64,000 bases of DNA from Glutamicibacter protophormiae (GCF_014647495.1 NZ_BMPH01000001.1:1-64000); one strand, 5' to 3'. Positions 36,190-44,735 are shown, counted from the first letter of the stretch. The notes: generated from the sequence alone by a model not told the origin. Numbers and translations: made by a program.

Positions 36190-36963
36190 CTAGTGATTCG
36201 TGATGAGCTTGCCGAGGAAATCCTTGGCCCGCGCACTCTTGGGATTGGTGAAGAATTCCTCCGGGGGGGCCTGCTCGACAATCTGCCCGTCGGCCATGAA
36301 GATCACGCGGTCCGCGGCCTTGCGGGCGAAGCCCATCTCGTGGGTCACCACGAGCATGGTCATTCCTTCGCGGGCCAGCGAGATCATGGTGTCCAGGACC
36401 TCGTTGATCATTTCCGGGTCCAGTGCACTGGTCGGTTCGTCGAACAGCATCACCTTGGGCCGCATGGCCAAGGCGCGCGCGATGGCTACACGCTGCTGCT
36501 GGCCGCCGGAGAGCTGCGCGGGCAGCTTGGCTGCCTGGTTGGCGACGCCGACGCGCTCGAGCAGCTGCATGGCCAGCTTGTCCGCTTCGGACTTCTTCAT
36601 GCCCTTGACCTTGATGGGCCCGAGGGTCACGTTCTCAAGAATGGTCTTATGCGCGAAGAGGTTGAAGGACTGGAACACCATGCCGACATCGGCCCGGAGT
36701 CGGGCCAGCGCCTTGCCTTCTTCGGGGAGTTTCTTCCCGTCGATGGCGATGGTGCCGTCGTCGATCGTCTCCAGACGATTGATGGCGCGGCACAGGGTCG
36801 ACTTGCCGGAGCCCGAGGGACCCAGGATCACAACGACCTCGCCCTTGACGACATCCAAATTGATGTCATTCAAGACGTGCAGTGCACCGTAGTGCTTGTT
36901 GACCCCAGCCAGACGGACAATGGGGCCATCAGAAGAAGCTTGAGCCTGATGATCGCTTTTCAT
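36190..36963 (-). CDS. gluA: Glutamate ABC transporter ATPase GluA
   Basis: 257 residues with Walker [10 protein letters not shown] (48-56), Q-loop [10 protein letters not shown], signature [15 protein letters not shown], Walker [13 protein letters not shown] and the H-loop VVTHEMGF. It energises the uptake of glutamate through GluC and GluD. First gene of the gluABCD operon; its promoter lies in the 135-base gap shared with the divergent LOG-family gene. Confidence 0.94.
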   Translation of the reverse strand: MKSDHQAQASSDGPIVRLAGVNKHYGALHVLNDINLDVVKGEVVVILGPSGSGKSTLCRAINRLETIDDGTIAIDGKKLPEEGKALARLRADVGMVFQSFNLFAHKTILENVTLGPIKVKGMKKSEADKLAMQLLERVGVANQAAKLPAQLSGGQQQRVAIARALAMRPKVMLFDEPTSALDPEMINEVLDTMISLAREGMTMLVVTHEMGFARKAADRVIFMADGQIVEQAPPEEFFTNPKSARAKDFLGKLITNH

Positions 36964-37098
36964 GATCTTGACATTACTCGATGTGACGCGCGCTACGCGA
37001 CTCTTCGGTCAGGTCACACCAAGTTGTTATCAAACTGTTCTTAAAGACCGTCCCCAAGGTTGACGCGGAGCGCGACGTGCAGCGGATAGAGTGAAGGC

Positions 37099-37881
37099 AT
37101 GGTCCATAAGCGTAAGAGTGAAGAAAGTGCTCGTGCTGGCGGACGGATGCATGTCGAGGCGAGCTGGCCCGGAAAGAAGTCCGAGGAGCAGCTTGACCGC
37201 TACCTGCTGGAGAGTCCGCAGCCGGATGTAACGCATACCGACGTTTGGCGTGTGCTGCGCATCCAATCCGAGTTCGTCAGCGGTTTCGGCACCCTGTCCA
37301 GCACCGGCCCCGCCGTGGCAGTGTTCGGTTCGGCGCGCACCGATCCAGACAGCCCGTACTACAAACAGGCCTATCGTGTTGGGGAACTGCTCGCCAAGGC
37401 CGGCGTTACCACCATTACCGGCGGCGGGCCCGGAACCATGGAAGCCGCGAATATGGGCTCGGCCCACGCTGAAGGCATTTCGGTCGGACTGGGAATCGAG
37501 CTTCCATTCGAGACCGGGCTGAACGCCTGGGTCAACAAGGGCATCAACTTCCGTTACTTCTTCGTACGCAAAACCATGTTCGTCAAGTACTCGCAGGGTT
37601 TCATCGTCCTGCCCGGAGGGTTCGGCACCCTGGACGAATTGTTCGAGGCGCTCACGCTGGTCCAGACCCAGAAAATCACCAGTTTCCCGATCGTCCTTCT
37701 GGGCACGGAGTACTGGGGCGGGCTGGTGCAGTGGCTGAAGGACACGGTGGCCAAGGAGCGCTGCATCGCGGAGAGCGACCTTGATTTGTTCACCGTGACC
37801 GATGACCCGGACGAGGCGGTGCAAATCGTGTTGAACGCACGGCGCTCCGCCTCCGGCCGCGCACCGATGGGCAGGAGCTAG
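37099..37881 (+). CDS. LOG-family Rossmann-fold protein (TIGR00730 type)
   Basis: 260 residues. The nucleotide-binding VAVFGSARTDPDSPYYKQA, TGGGPGTMEAANMG and the hallmark LPGGFGTLDELFEALTLVQT are those of LOG-type phosphoribohydrolases, which release cytokinin-like bases from nucleoside monophosphates. The actual bacterial substrate is not settled. The N-terminal 50 residues are a variable extension. Three bases separate it from the DivIVA-like gene. Confidence 0.88.
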   Translation: MVHKRKSEESARAGGRMHVEASWPGKKSEEQLDRYLLESPQPDVTHTDVWRVLRIQSEFVSGFGTLSSTGPAVAVFGSARTDPDSPYYKQAYRVGELLAKAGVTTITGGGPGTMEAANMGSAHAEGISVGLGIELPFETGLNAWVNKGINFRYFFVRKTMFVKYSQGFIVLPGGFGTLDELFEALTLVQTQKITSFPIVLLGTEYWGGLVQWLKDTVAKERCIAESDLDLFTVTDDPDEAVQIVLNARRSASGRAPMGRS

Positions 37882-37884
37882 CTG

Positions 37885-38235
37885 ATGCCGTTTGCCTTGG
37901 TTTTCCTGGCGCTGCTGGTTATCGGCGGGACCGCGTTGCTGCTGTCCGGGCGCCGCCGCGCGGCCGATGCGGGGCGGCATTTCGAGTCGGTTCCCGAGCC
38001 CATCGTCGGTTTGGCGGAGCCTCTTGCCTCGTTGCCTCCGGTACTGCTCCCGGAGCATCCGCGAGCCGGCGACATTGACAAAGTGCGTTTCTCTCTGGGT
38101 TTTCGCGGCTACCGATGCGACCAGGTCGACGACACCCTGGATGTCCTCGCGGCGGAAATCACTCGGCTAGAAAATGTGATTCGTGACTTCGAGTCTCGGC
38201 GTGTGATTAGCGACACGGCAGAAAATTCGCAATAA
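37885..38235 (+). CDS. Membrane-anchored DivIVA-like protein
   Basis: 116 residues: one N-terminal membrane helix (FALVFLALLVIGGTALLL), a Pro-rich linker, then a short DivIVA-type motif VRFSLGFRGYRCDQVDDTLD followed by a coiled-coil-prone AEITRLENVIRDFE. DivIVA/Wag31 motifs sense membrane curvature and organise polar growth; this short form lacks the long coiled coil. It is translated directly after the LOG gene, an arrangement also seen near Rv1209 in mycobacteria. Confidence 0.75.
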   Translation: MPFALVFLALLVIGGTALLLSGRRRAADAGRHFESVPEPIVGLAEPLASLPPVLLPEHPRAGDIDKVRFSLGFRGYRCDQVDDTLDVLAAEITRLENVIRDFESRRVISDTAENSQ

Positions 38236-38358
38236 TAAGAGATAAGTGGCCCCTAATCAGCGATGAATTACACCTGAGGATGGGCCAGGTATGCGGTTGC
38301 GCGGGCGGCGAAGGAACTCGCCGCGCCGTACCAGCCACGGACGAAGGGAATTGCTTAC

Positions 38359-38526
38359 ATGGCTGCGATGAAGCCACGCACCGGTGACGGTCCGATGGAA
38401 GTCACCAAGGAGGGGCGAAGCCTGATCCTGCGGTTGCCTATCGACGGCGGTGGACGCCTCGTTGTCGAGCTGAATAAGGATGAAGCAACCGAGCTGCGCA
38501 ACTGCCTGGTTGAAGTCACCGAATAG
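38359..38526 (+). CDS. DUF3117 small protein
   Basis: 55 residues: AAMKPRTGDGPMEVTKEG, then RSLILRLPIDGGGRLVVEL and NKDEATELRNCL. This is the complete DUF3117 family, nearly invariant in actinobacteria and of unknown function. ATG 38359 follows GAAGGGA at a good distance. Its position before the O-methyltransferase/sigE pair matches mycobacteria (Rv1211). Confidence 0.9.
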   Translation: MAAMKPRTGDGPMEVTKEGRSLILRLPIDGGGRLVVELNKDEATELRNCLVEVTE

Positions 38527-38561
38527 CTAGGCAGCCGGCTCGCGGGCCGGCCGCAACAAGT

Positions 38562-38590
38562 AAGGACCGACATCATGTCGGTCCTTTTTG
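38562..38590. terminator. Terminator after the DUF3117 gene
   Basis: An 11-base perfect stem (38562-38572 with 38576-38586) and T5 tail on the plus strand. It lies between converging genes, but only the plus strand has the strong T run. Confidence 0.9.
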
Positions 38591-38606
38591 TGGTTGCAGA
38601 AGATTC

Positions 38607-39266
38607 CTAGCGCATCCGTGTCGCCGGGAGCACCGAGGCGACGAACAGCCCCTGCTCGCTGGGCATCAGGTGGGTCTGCATCTTCGGATCCTCGCGCAGC
38701 AGACGCAGCGCATCGCGGGTGGCCACCGTGGACGTGCGGCGCACCGCCGGCTTGGACAGGCGGTGCTCGTCGAAGGCATTGTTGATGATGATGACCCCGC
38801 GCGGGCCGACCAGGCGTTTGGCCTCGGCCACGTATTCCAGCAGCAGTTCCGCGCCGGCATCAATCAGCACCAGGTCATAGGCGTGGTCCGCCAAGCGGGA
38901 GAGCACGTTCTCGGCCCGTTCGTTGATAATGCGGGCGTGGGCCGAAGGCACCCCCGCCTCGCGCAGCGACTGGCGCATCGCATTGGCGTGCTCAAGATTG
39001 GACTCGATCGCCGTCAGGGTACTCTCCGGTCCGAGGACCCCGAGCATCGCCAGCGACGCCACGCCGACACCGGGGCCGATTTCCACGAGGTTGCGCGGCT
39101 GGCGCAGGGAACAGATCACCTGCAGCATGGATCGGCCTGCGGGATCGATGCAGCGTACCCCCAGATCGGCGGAGCGCTCGCGAACCTGCGCCACGTGCTC
39201 CTTCTCGTGGACCTGGGTCTGGGCATAGCTCCAGCTCGCAAGAAGTTCTGGATTCATGGAAGGCAT
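38607..39266 (-). CDS. SAM-dependent O-methyltransferase family protein
   Basis: 219 residues of the caffeoyl-CoA/catechol O-methyltransferase type. The SAM-binding motif is LVEIGPGVGVASLAML, then LTAIESNLEHA, YDLVLIDAG and GVIIINNAFDE. Metal-ligand residues are plausible at DAG and NN. The start is ATG 39266, with a second ATG at 39257. It diverges from sigE, as its homologue Rv1220c does in M. tuberculosis. Substrate unknown. Confidence 0.85.
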   Translation of the reverse strand: MPSMNPELLASWSYAQTQVHEKEHVAQVRERSADLGVRCIDPAGRSMLQVICSLRQPRNLVEIGPGVGVASLAMLGVLGPESTLTAIESNLEHANAMRQSLREAGVPSAHARIINERAENVLSRLADHAYDLVLIDAGAELLLEYVAEAKRLVGPRGVIIINNAFDEHRLSKPAVRRTSTVATRDALRLLREDPKMQTHLMPSEQGLFVASVLPATRMR

Positions 39267-39405
39267 CGGAGACAAGTCCTAGGGATCGAGCGAATCGGGA
39301 CATCACCAATGTTACCCACACAACCGGCACCGCTTCGGTGAACTTGATACCCTCCGCGCAGGCGATTCTTAGCTGTAGCTCAGCTTCGGCGCACATACTT
39401 TAAGT

Positions 39406-40029
39406 GTGAATGATGCACAAAATGACTCAACAGCCACCCTGGCAGTCCCCGAGACTGTGGTTCCGTCGTGGGATCAGATGGTTCACGAGCATGGTGAGCG
39501 CGTCTTCCGGCTGGCCTACCGGCTCACCGGAAACCGCCAGGATGCCGAGGACCTTTCGCAGGAGGCATTCGTCCGTGCGTTCAAGGCCCTGGACAAGTAC
39601 ACCCCGGGCACCATGGGCGGCTGGCTTCACCGCATTACCACCAACCTGTTCCTCGACCAGGCGCGCCGGAAGAGCAAGATTCGCTTTGACCGGTTTGCCG
39701 AAGGGTCCGAGGATCGGCTTCCAGGAGAGGTGATCTCCCCGGAGCGCTACTTTGAATTCCACAATCTCGATGTGGATGTTCAAGCGGCGCTGAAGGCCTT
39801 GAGCCCGGAATTCAGGGCAGCAATCGTCCTGTGTGACATGGAAGGGTTCTCGTACGAAGAGGTATCCCAGGTCCTGGACGTGAAACTGGGAACCGTGCGT
39901 TCGCGCATCCACCGTGGACGAGCAATGCTGCGTGATGCCCTGGCGCACCGCAACCCGTCCAACAAACCGGCAAAGACCATGTCGCTGCCGTTGATCCCGC
40001 TGGGCCGCCGCACCGCGGTCCAGGGATAG
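39406..40029 (+). CDS. sigE: ECF sigma factor, SigE type
   Basis: 207 residues. Sigma region 2 is FRLAYRLTGNRQDAEDLSQE followed by AFVRAFKALD. Region 4 has the helix-turn-helix FSYEEVSQVLDVKLGTVRSR. A basic tail (NPSNKPAKTMSL) ends the protein. It directs RNA polymerase to envelope-stress promoters in related species. The start is GTG 39406. In mycobacteria and most Arthrobacter-like genomes as I recall them, a zinc anti-sigma gene follows; here only 65 bases separate sigE from tatB. Confidence 0.9.
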   Translation: MNDAQNDSTATLAVPETVVPSWDQMVHEHGERVFRLAYRLTGNRQDAEDLSQEAFVRAFKALDKYTPGTMGGWLHRITTNLFLDQARRKSKIRFDRFAEGSEDRLPGEVISPERYFEFHNLDVDVQAALKALSPEFRAAIVLCDMEGFSYEEVSQVLDVKLGTVRSRIHRGRAMLRDALAHRNPSNKPAKTMSLPLIPLGRRTAVQG

Positions 40030-40094
40030 GGCGCAAGCTGGCCGCAACGCCGGTGGCTTAGTTAGTTCGAGTCGGACAGGGTAATCTTGGTGTT

Positions 40095-40496
40095 GTGGAT
40101 TTTCTAGGTATCAATGGCGGCGAGTTCATTATTCTTGCCATTATCGCGGTCGTCGTGCTCGGCCCCGAGAAGCTTCCTGATTATGCCAAAAAACTGGCAA
40201 ACCTCGTCAAGGAAATTCGCCGCATGGCCAACGGGGCCAAGGAGCAGCTGCGCGAAGAGGTTGGCGACGAGGTCGCCGACATGGATTGGCGCAAGCTGGA
40301 TCCGCGCCAATACGACCCGCGGCGCATCATCAAGGAAGCGCTCATCGACGAATTCGACGACGCGGTCAATGTGGCCAAGGGCAAACCGTCCTCAGCCGAG
40401 GCGGCTCCGGTTCGCACCTCCGTGGCCACCCACACCGCCACCCAGGCTCCGCTGGGCCTGAACGAGGGCGCCCCGTTCGACGACGAAGCCACCTAG
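40095..40496 (+). CDS. tatB: Sec-independent translocase subunit TatB
   Basis: 133 residues: a short N-terminus FLGINGGEF, one membrane helix IILAIIAVVVLGPEKLP with the conserved Gly-Pro-Glu hinge, then an amphipathic helix YAKKLANLVKEIRRMANGAK and an acidic Ala/Pro-rich tail. TatB recognises twin-arginine signal peptides with TatC. No tatA or tatC is nearby. GTG 40095. The long hairpin after it ends the transcript. Confidence 0.9.
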   Translation: MDFLGINGGEFIILAIIAVVVLGPEKLPDYAKKLANLVKEIRRMANGAKEQLREEVGDEVADMDWRKLDPRQYDPRRIIKEALIDEFDDAVNVAKGKPSSAEAAPVRTSVATHTATQAPLGLNEGAPFDDEAT

Positions 40497-40522
40497 GCAG
40501 CAAAGCCACCGAAGACAGCAGT

Positions 40523-40572
40523 AGATCCCCGGCCCGCAGTTCCAGAGAACTGCAGGGCCGGGGATCTTTTTT
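40523..40572 (+). terminator. tatB terminator
   Basis: A long stem (40523-40542 with 40547-40567, one bulged A) topped by a CAGA loop, with a T6 tail. It lies between tatB and the convergent mrp gene. Confidence 0.93.
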
Positions 40573-40630
40573 GCGCCAGCCGGGGCCGCGGAGTGGCCGG
40601 GCCGGACGGTGCGGGGACGGCGCCCCGCTG

Positions 40631-41737
40631 CTATTGGAGGGACATGGGCAGGTTGCGTCCGGCCAAACCGCGGGGGCGCTGGCCCAGCGAATCGGCCAGT
40701 GCGCTCAACTCGATGGCAGCCCGGGAGCCCGGGGCGGAGAGCACCACCGGGATTCCCCTGTCCGAGCCCTCACGTAGTGCTTCCTCCAGCGGCAACTGCG
40801 CCATCAGCGGTACCGGGTAGCCCAGCTGCGTGCCCAGCGAGTGGCTGAGCTTGGCGCCGCCGCCGGAGCCGAAGATCTCCATCTTGCTGCCGTCGGGCAT
40901 CTGCAGGTGGCTCATGTTCTCCACCACGCCGATGACCTTCTGCTTGGTCTGCAGCGCAATCGTTCCGGCGCGCTCGGCCACCTCGGTGGCGGTGGACTGC
41001 GGGGTGGTGATGACCAGCAGTTCGCTGTTGGGCAGCAGCTGGGACACGGAGATCGCGATGTCCCCGGTGCCGGGCGGCAAATCCAGGAACAGGAAGTCCA
41101 AGTCCCCGAAGTACACGTCGGACAGGAACTGCTCCAACGCGCGGTGCAGCATGGGCCCGCGCCAGATCACCGGCTGGTTGGAATCCAGGAACATGCCGAT
41201 GGAGATGACCTTCACGCCGTGCGCCACCGGCGGCAGGATCATGTCGTCCACGCGCGTGGGGTTCTGCTTGATTCCCATCAGCGAGGGGATGGAAAAGCCG
41301 TGCACGTCCGCGTCGATCAACCCCACCTTGAAGCCGCGGGCGGCCAGCGCGACGGACAGGTTGGCGGTGATGGAGGACTTGCCCACCCCGCCCTTGCCGC
41401 TGGCCACCGCGATGACGCGGGTCAGCGAGGCCGGGTCGGAGAACGGGGTGCGTCGGCTGGCCAGCTGTTCGCGCAGGGCCGCACGCTGCTGCGGATCCAT
41501 CACGTCCAGGGCCACCTCGACCTGTTCCACCCCGTGCAGCGTCAGCAAAGCCGCGCGCACGTCCGCTTCGATGGTGGAGCGCAGCGGGCACCCGTCGATG
41601 GTCAGCAGGATAGTGACCTCGGCACGGGTGCCGTCGAGCCTGGCGTCGCCGACCATGCCCAGCTCGGTGATGGGACGGCGCAGCTCCGGGTCGATGACCG
41701 AGTCCAGCGCCCTAAGCAGTGCTTCGTTCGAACTCAC
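40631..41737 (-). CDS. mrp: Mrp/ApbC-type P-loop ATPase
   Basis: 368 residues. The first 90 are a MIP18 (DUF59) domain (SVIDPELRRPITELGM). The ATPase follows with a deviant Walker A SGKGGVGKSS (113-122), IDADVHGFSIPS and FLDLPPGTGD. Mrp proteins bind and hand on iron-sulfur clusters. The usual C-terminal CxxC is replaced by MPDGSKMEIFG, so cluster binding at that site is not expected. It is the last gene of a leftward operon, two bases after the DUF1003 gene. Confidence 0.92.
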   Translation of the reverse strand: MSSNEALLRALDSVIDPELRRPITELGMVGDARLDGTRAEVTILLTIDGCPLRSTIEADVRAALLTLHGVEQVEVALDVMDPQQRAALREQLASRRTPFSDPASLTRVIAVASGKGGVGKSSITANLSVALAARGFKVGLIDADVHGFSIPSLMGIKQNPTRVDDMILPPVAHGVKVISIGMFLDSNQPVIWRGPMLHRALEQFLSDVYFGDLDFLFLDLPPGTGDIAISVSQLLPNSELLVITTPQSTATEVAERAGTIALQTKQKVIGVVENMSHLQMPDGSKMEIFGSGGGAKLSHSLGTQLGYPVPLMAQLPLEEALREGSDRGIPVVLSAPGSRAAIELSALADSLGQRPRGLAGRNLPMSLQ

Positions 41738-41739
41738 GA

Positions 41740-42342
41740 CTAGTTGTTCTTTCGGTTGGAATTCTGGCCCGGCTGCACCGTCTCGATGAGCCCGGTTTGC
41801 GGGTTACCGCCCTTGGACTTGCGCTTGGCGCGCAGGTTCAGCTCTTCGCCGTCGGTGGTCTCCAGCAACTCCTCCAGCACGTTGCGCAGCTCCGAGCGCA
41901 CATAGTCGCGCGTGGCGACGTCGCGCAGCGCCAGGCGCAGGCTGGCCAGCTCGCGGGTGAGGTATTCGGTGTCGTAGAGGTTGCGTTCGGCGCGGGCGCG
42001 GTCCTCGGACAGCGACACGCGGTCGCGGTCGTCCTGGCGGTTCTGCGCCAGCAGCAGCAGCGGCGCGGCGTAGGAGGCCTGCAGCGAGAGCATCAGGGTC
42101 AGCGCGGTGAAGCCGATGGAGGCGTCGTCGAAGCGCCAGGCCACCGGGGCGATGGAATTCCAGATCAGCCAGAACGCGCAGAAGATCGTCATGTAGACCA
42201 GGAACTGCGGGGTGCCCATGAAACGGGCGAACTTCTCGGTGGTGGAACCGAACGCGTCCGGGTCGGGGGAGAACTTAGGCCAGAAGCGTTGGCGTGCTGC
42301 AAGGGGAGTATCCAGGCCACTGGTCTTGCGCTGTTCAGCCAT
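41740..42342 (-). CDS. DUF1003 membrane protein
   Basis: 200 residues with two membrane helices (about 45-65 and 75-98) inside the DUF1003 domain (MGTPQFLVYMTIFCAFWLIW, then FDDASIGFTALTLMLSLQAS). A conserved LLLAQNRQDDRDR turn and a long cytoplasmic coiled-coil-prone tail follow. Function unknown. It lies between the PRC/MgtE_N/CBS gene and mrp, the same order as Rv1232c-Rv1231c-mrp in mycobacteria as I recall it. Confidence 0.88.
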   Translation of the reverse strand: MAEQRKTSGLDTPLAARQRFWPKFSPDPDAFGSTTEKFARFMGTPQFLVYMTIFCAFWLIWNSIAPVAWRFDDASIGFTALTLMLSLQASYAAPLLLLAQNRQDDRDRVSLSEDRARAERNLYDTEYLTRELASLRLALRDVATRDYVRSELRNVLEELLETTDGEELNLRAKRKSKGGNPQTGLIETVQPGQNSNRKNN

Positions 42343-42429
42343 GGTGGCGAACTCCTTTGCTACTGATCGATGCGGTGCGGCCCGGGCTGCGCCGGGGCCG
42401 GGCGAACCGGCGGACCGGTTCCAAAGTTC

Positions 42430-43680
42430 TTAGTCCTGCGAACGCCAATCGTCGGGGAGGATGTGGTCGAGCACGTCGTCCACGGTGATGGCCCCGACCA
42501 GGCGGCCTTCCTTGTTGGTCACCCCGACGCTGGTCAGGTTGTAGGTGGCCAGGTGGCGCACGACCTCGGAAATGTTCGCAAGGTCGGACATGGGCTCCAG
42601 CTCGGTGTCCAGGATGTCGCCCAGCGGCTCGGGCGGCGCGGCGCGCAGCAGCGCCTGGATATGCACCTGGCCCAGGTAGCGCCCGGTGGGGGTCTCCAGC
42701 GGCGGGCGCACCACGTAGACGGTGGAGGCCAGGGCGGGGGAGAGCTCCTCCATGCGCACCGAGGCCAGCGCCTCCGCGACGGTGGATTCGGGGGTGAGGA
42801 TCACCGGGACCGGGGTCATCACCGAGCCGGCGGTGCCCTCCGGGTAGGCCAGCAGGCGGCGCACGTCCTTGGCCTCCTCTTCGTTCATGAGCTCCAGCAG
42901 CTGGTGCTTGGTTTCCTCGGAGACCTCGGAAAGCAGGTCGGCGGCGTCGTCCGGGTCCATTTCCTCCAGCACGTCGGCGGCGCGCTCCAGGCCCAGGGCG
43001 GAGAGGATCTCCACCTGTTCGCGGTCCGGCAGCTCCTGCAGCACGTCGGCCAGGCGCTCGTCCTGCAGATGCGCTGCGATTTCCAGGCGGCGCTTCTCAT
43101 TCATCTCGTGCAACGCGTCGGCGAAGTCGGCGGCCTTCATGTCGTCGTGCGTAGCCACGAAGTTGTCCGCGGACTGCGGTTCGCTCTGGTTGCCGTGGCT
43201 GACGTCCTCCCAGGAAACCAGCACCTTGTCGCGCTTGCGGCTGCGCAACCCGAGCAACCCCGGGGTGGCGACCCCGCGCTGCACGTAGTACTGGTTGATC
43301 TCCCAGTCGCCACGGCGGGTCTGGGCCAGGCCGACATCCTCGATGACGCCGCGGCCGGAGCCGTCGGTGAAGGTGATGGTGCGGTCGAAGAGCTCGGCCA
43401 CGACCAGCAGCTCCTGGCCGCGCTGCTGGAAGCGGCGCATGTTGACCAGACCCGAGCAGATGATCTGCGTGGATTCCATGGACTGGATGCGGGTCATGGG
43501 CACGAAGACGCGGCGCTTTCCGGGGACCTCGACCACGACGCCGACGCAGGCCGGCGGCTTCTTGGGCCCGCGGGAGACCACGACGACGTCTCGCAAGCGT
43601 CCCAGACGGTCGCCCAAGGGGTCGAAGACGTCCAGCCCGAGCAGCCGGGCGACGAAGATTTTAGACACTTGTGAGTTCAC
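42430..43680 (-). CDS. PRC-barrel, MgtE_N and CBS domain protein lacking the MgtE channel
   Basis: 416 residues. A PRC-like barrel opens (FVARLLGLDVFDPLGDRLGR). An MgtE N-terminal superhelical domain (FADALHEMNEKRRLEIAAHL, VEILSALGLERAADVLEEMD) covers about 180-275, and a pair of CBS domains (GSVMTPVPVILTPESTVAEA to GAITVDDVLDHIL) covers about 285-410. The five membrane helices of MgtE are absent. In MgtE these parts sense Mg2+ and gate the channel; here they are a soluble sensor without a channel. GTG 43680 or GTG 43668 may be the start; the AGAAGG site suits the second better. Confidence 0.9.
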   Translation of the reverse strand: MNSQVSKIFVARLLGLDVFDPLGDRLGRLRDVVVVSRGPKKPPACVGVVVEVPGKRRVFVPMTRIQSMESTQIICSGLVNMRRFQQRGQELLVVAELFDRTITFTDGSGRGVIEDVGLAQTRRGDWEINQYYVQRGVATPGLLGLRSRKRDKVLVSWEDVSHGNQSEPQSADNFVATHDDMKAADFADALHEMNEKRRLEIAAHLQDERLADVLQELPDREQVEILSALGLERAADVLEEMDPDDAADLLSEVSEETKHQLLELMNEEEAKDVRRLLAYPEGTAGSVMTPVPVILTPESTVAEALASVRMEELSPALASTVYVVRPPLETPTGRYLGQVHIQALLRAAPPEPLGDILDTELEPMSDLANISEVVRHLATYNLTSVGVTNKEGRLVGAITVDDVLDHILPDDWRSQD

Positions 43681-43811
43681 CCTTCTAGGTTATCGTGCCC
43701 GGTGCGTTCGCGCGGTGCGCGGTGACACATCCGGGGATGGATTCTTTCGCCCTCAGTGATCCGGGCTTCACAACTGGGTACAAACACAGCATGACCGTGC
43801 ACAATATAGAT

Positions 43812-44663
43812 ATGACCTCGCCACAAGGAGTAAATTCGATCAGCACCAACGGCTTGCCGCGCGGCGAGCTGCTGGGGCGCTACACCAGCTACCTCGACGC
43901 CCAGAAGCTCGTGGACTACCTGGCCGACAACAACTTCCCGGTGGCCTCCGTGACCATCGTGGGCAACGACGTGCGCACCGTGGAACGCGTGACCGCCAAG
44001 CTGTCCTACCCGAAGGTCGCATTGGCCGGGGCCGCGCAGGGCGCCATGATGGGCCTGTTCGTCGGTTTGCTGCTCTCGCTGTTCGGCGGCGGCAACGGCG
44101 TCTACCAGATCCTCTCCGCCATCGGCCTGGGCATGGCCATCTGGATGATCGCCGGCGTGATTAGCTACTCGACCCGTCGCGGAAAGCGCGACTTCGCTTC
44201 CTCCAGCCAGTTCGTGGCCACCAGCTTCGACGTGGTGGTTGACTTCGAGAATGCGCAGGCCGCCCGCCAGCTCGCGTCCAAGCTGCCGATGCGTCCGCAC
44301 GCCTCGGCACCGAATGTCCCGATGCAGCAGCCTCCGGCCTCCGTCCCGACCCAGCCTGCGGCCCCGGCACAGGCTCCGGGGGCCCCGCAGCAGCCAGCCC
44401 CGGCGTCGACCGAGGCCCCGAGCAGCCAGTTCACGGACCTTCCGGACGGACGCCCGCGCTACGGCGTGCGCGTGCAGGCCGCCCCGGCGGCGGCCGAACA
44501 GCCAGCCGCCCCGGCCCAGAACCTGTCCGAGGTCGAGCCGACGGTTGAGATCGGCCGCGGCGAGAACCCGGACCAGGCTTCCGAGCAGGGCGCCGCGGAT
44601 GAGCCGGCGCAGCAGCCTGTTGCGGACGCGCCGGAGGAAACCCGCCAGGACAAGAACTCCTAG
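43812..44663 (+). CDS. General-stress-type membrane protein with Pro/Ala-rich tail
   Basis: About 284 residues. A YflT/GSP17M-like N-terminal domain (GRYTSYLDAQKLVDYLADNN, FPVASVTIVGNDVRTVERV) is followed by two membrane helices (ALAGAAQGAMMGLFVGLLLS and ILSAIGLGMAIWMIAGVIS) and a long Pro/Ala/Gln-rich tail from about 155. The start is uncertain: ATG 43812 or 43791 are in frame but lack a ribosome binding site. A perfect AAGGAG at 43825 stands eight bases before an ATC codon at 43839, just where homologues seem to begin. It diverges from the MgtE_N gene. Confidence 0.82.
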   Translation: MTSPQGVNSISTNGLPRGELLGRYTSYLDAQKLVDYLADNNFPVASVTIVGNDVRTVERVTAKLSYPKVALAGAAQGAMMGLFVGLLLSLFGGGNGVYQILSAIGLGMAIWMIAGVISYSTRRGKRDFASSSQFVATSFDVVVDFENAQAARQLASKLPMRPHASAPNVPMQQPPASVPTQPAAPAQAPGAPQQPAPASTEAPSSQFTDLPDGRPRYGVRVQAAPAAAEQPAAPAQNLSEVEPTVEIGRGENPDQASEQGAADEPAQQPVADAPEETRQDKNS

Positions 44664-44680
44664 CCGCAAGCAGCAACACT

Positions 44681-44735
44681 AAAAACCGCTGGCCTTCATC
44701 CGCCCCCTCGGGGCGGATGAAGGCCAGCGGTTTTT
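44681..44735. terminator. Long perfect terminator hairpin
   Basis: A 26-base perfect stem (44681-44706 with 44710-44735) and a three-base loop. The base of the stem is A5/T5. It ends the general-stress gene and could stop transcription from the right as well. Confidence 0.95.

Noticed and set aside
39366-39405. tRNA-like GCTGTAGCTCAG string before sigE
   Set aside because: Only the D-arm-like string is present; no acceptor stem, anticodon arm or T arm can be folded around it. No tRNA or rRNA gene was found in the window.
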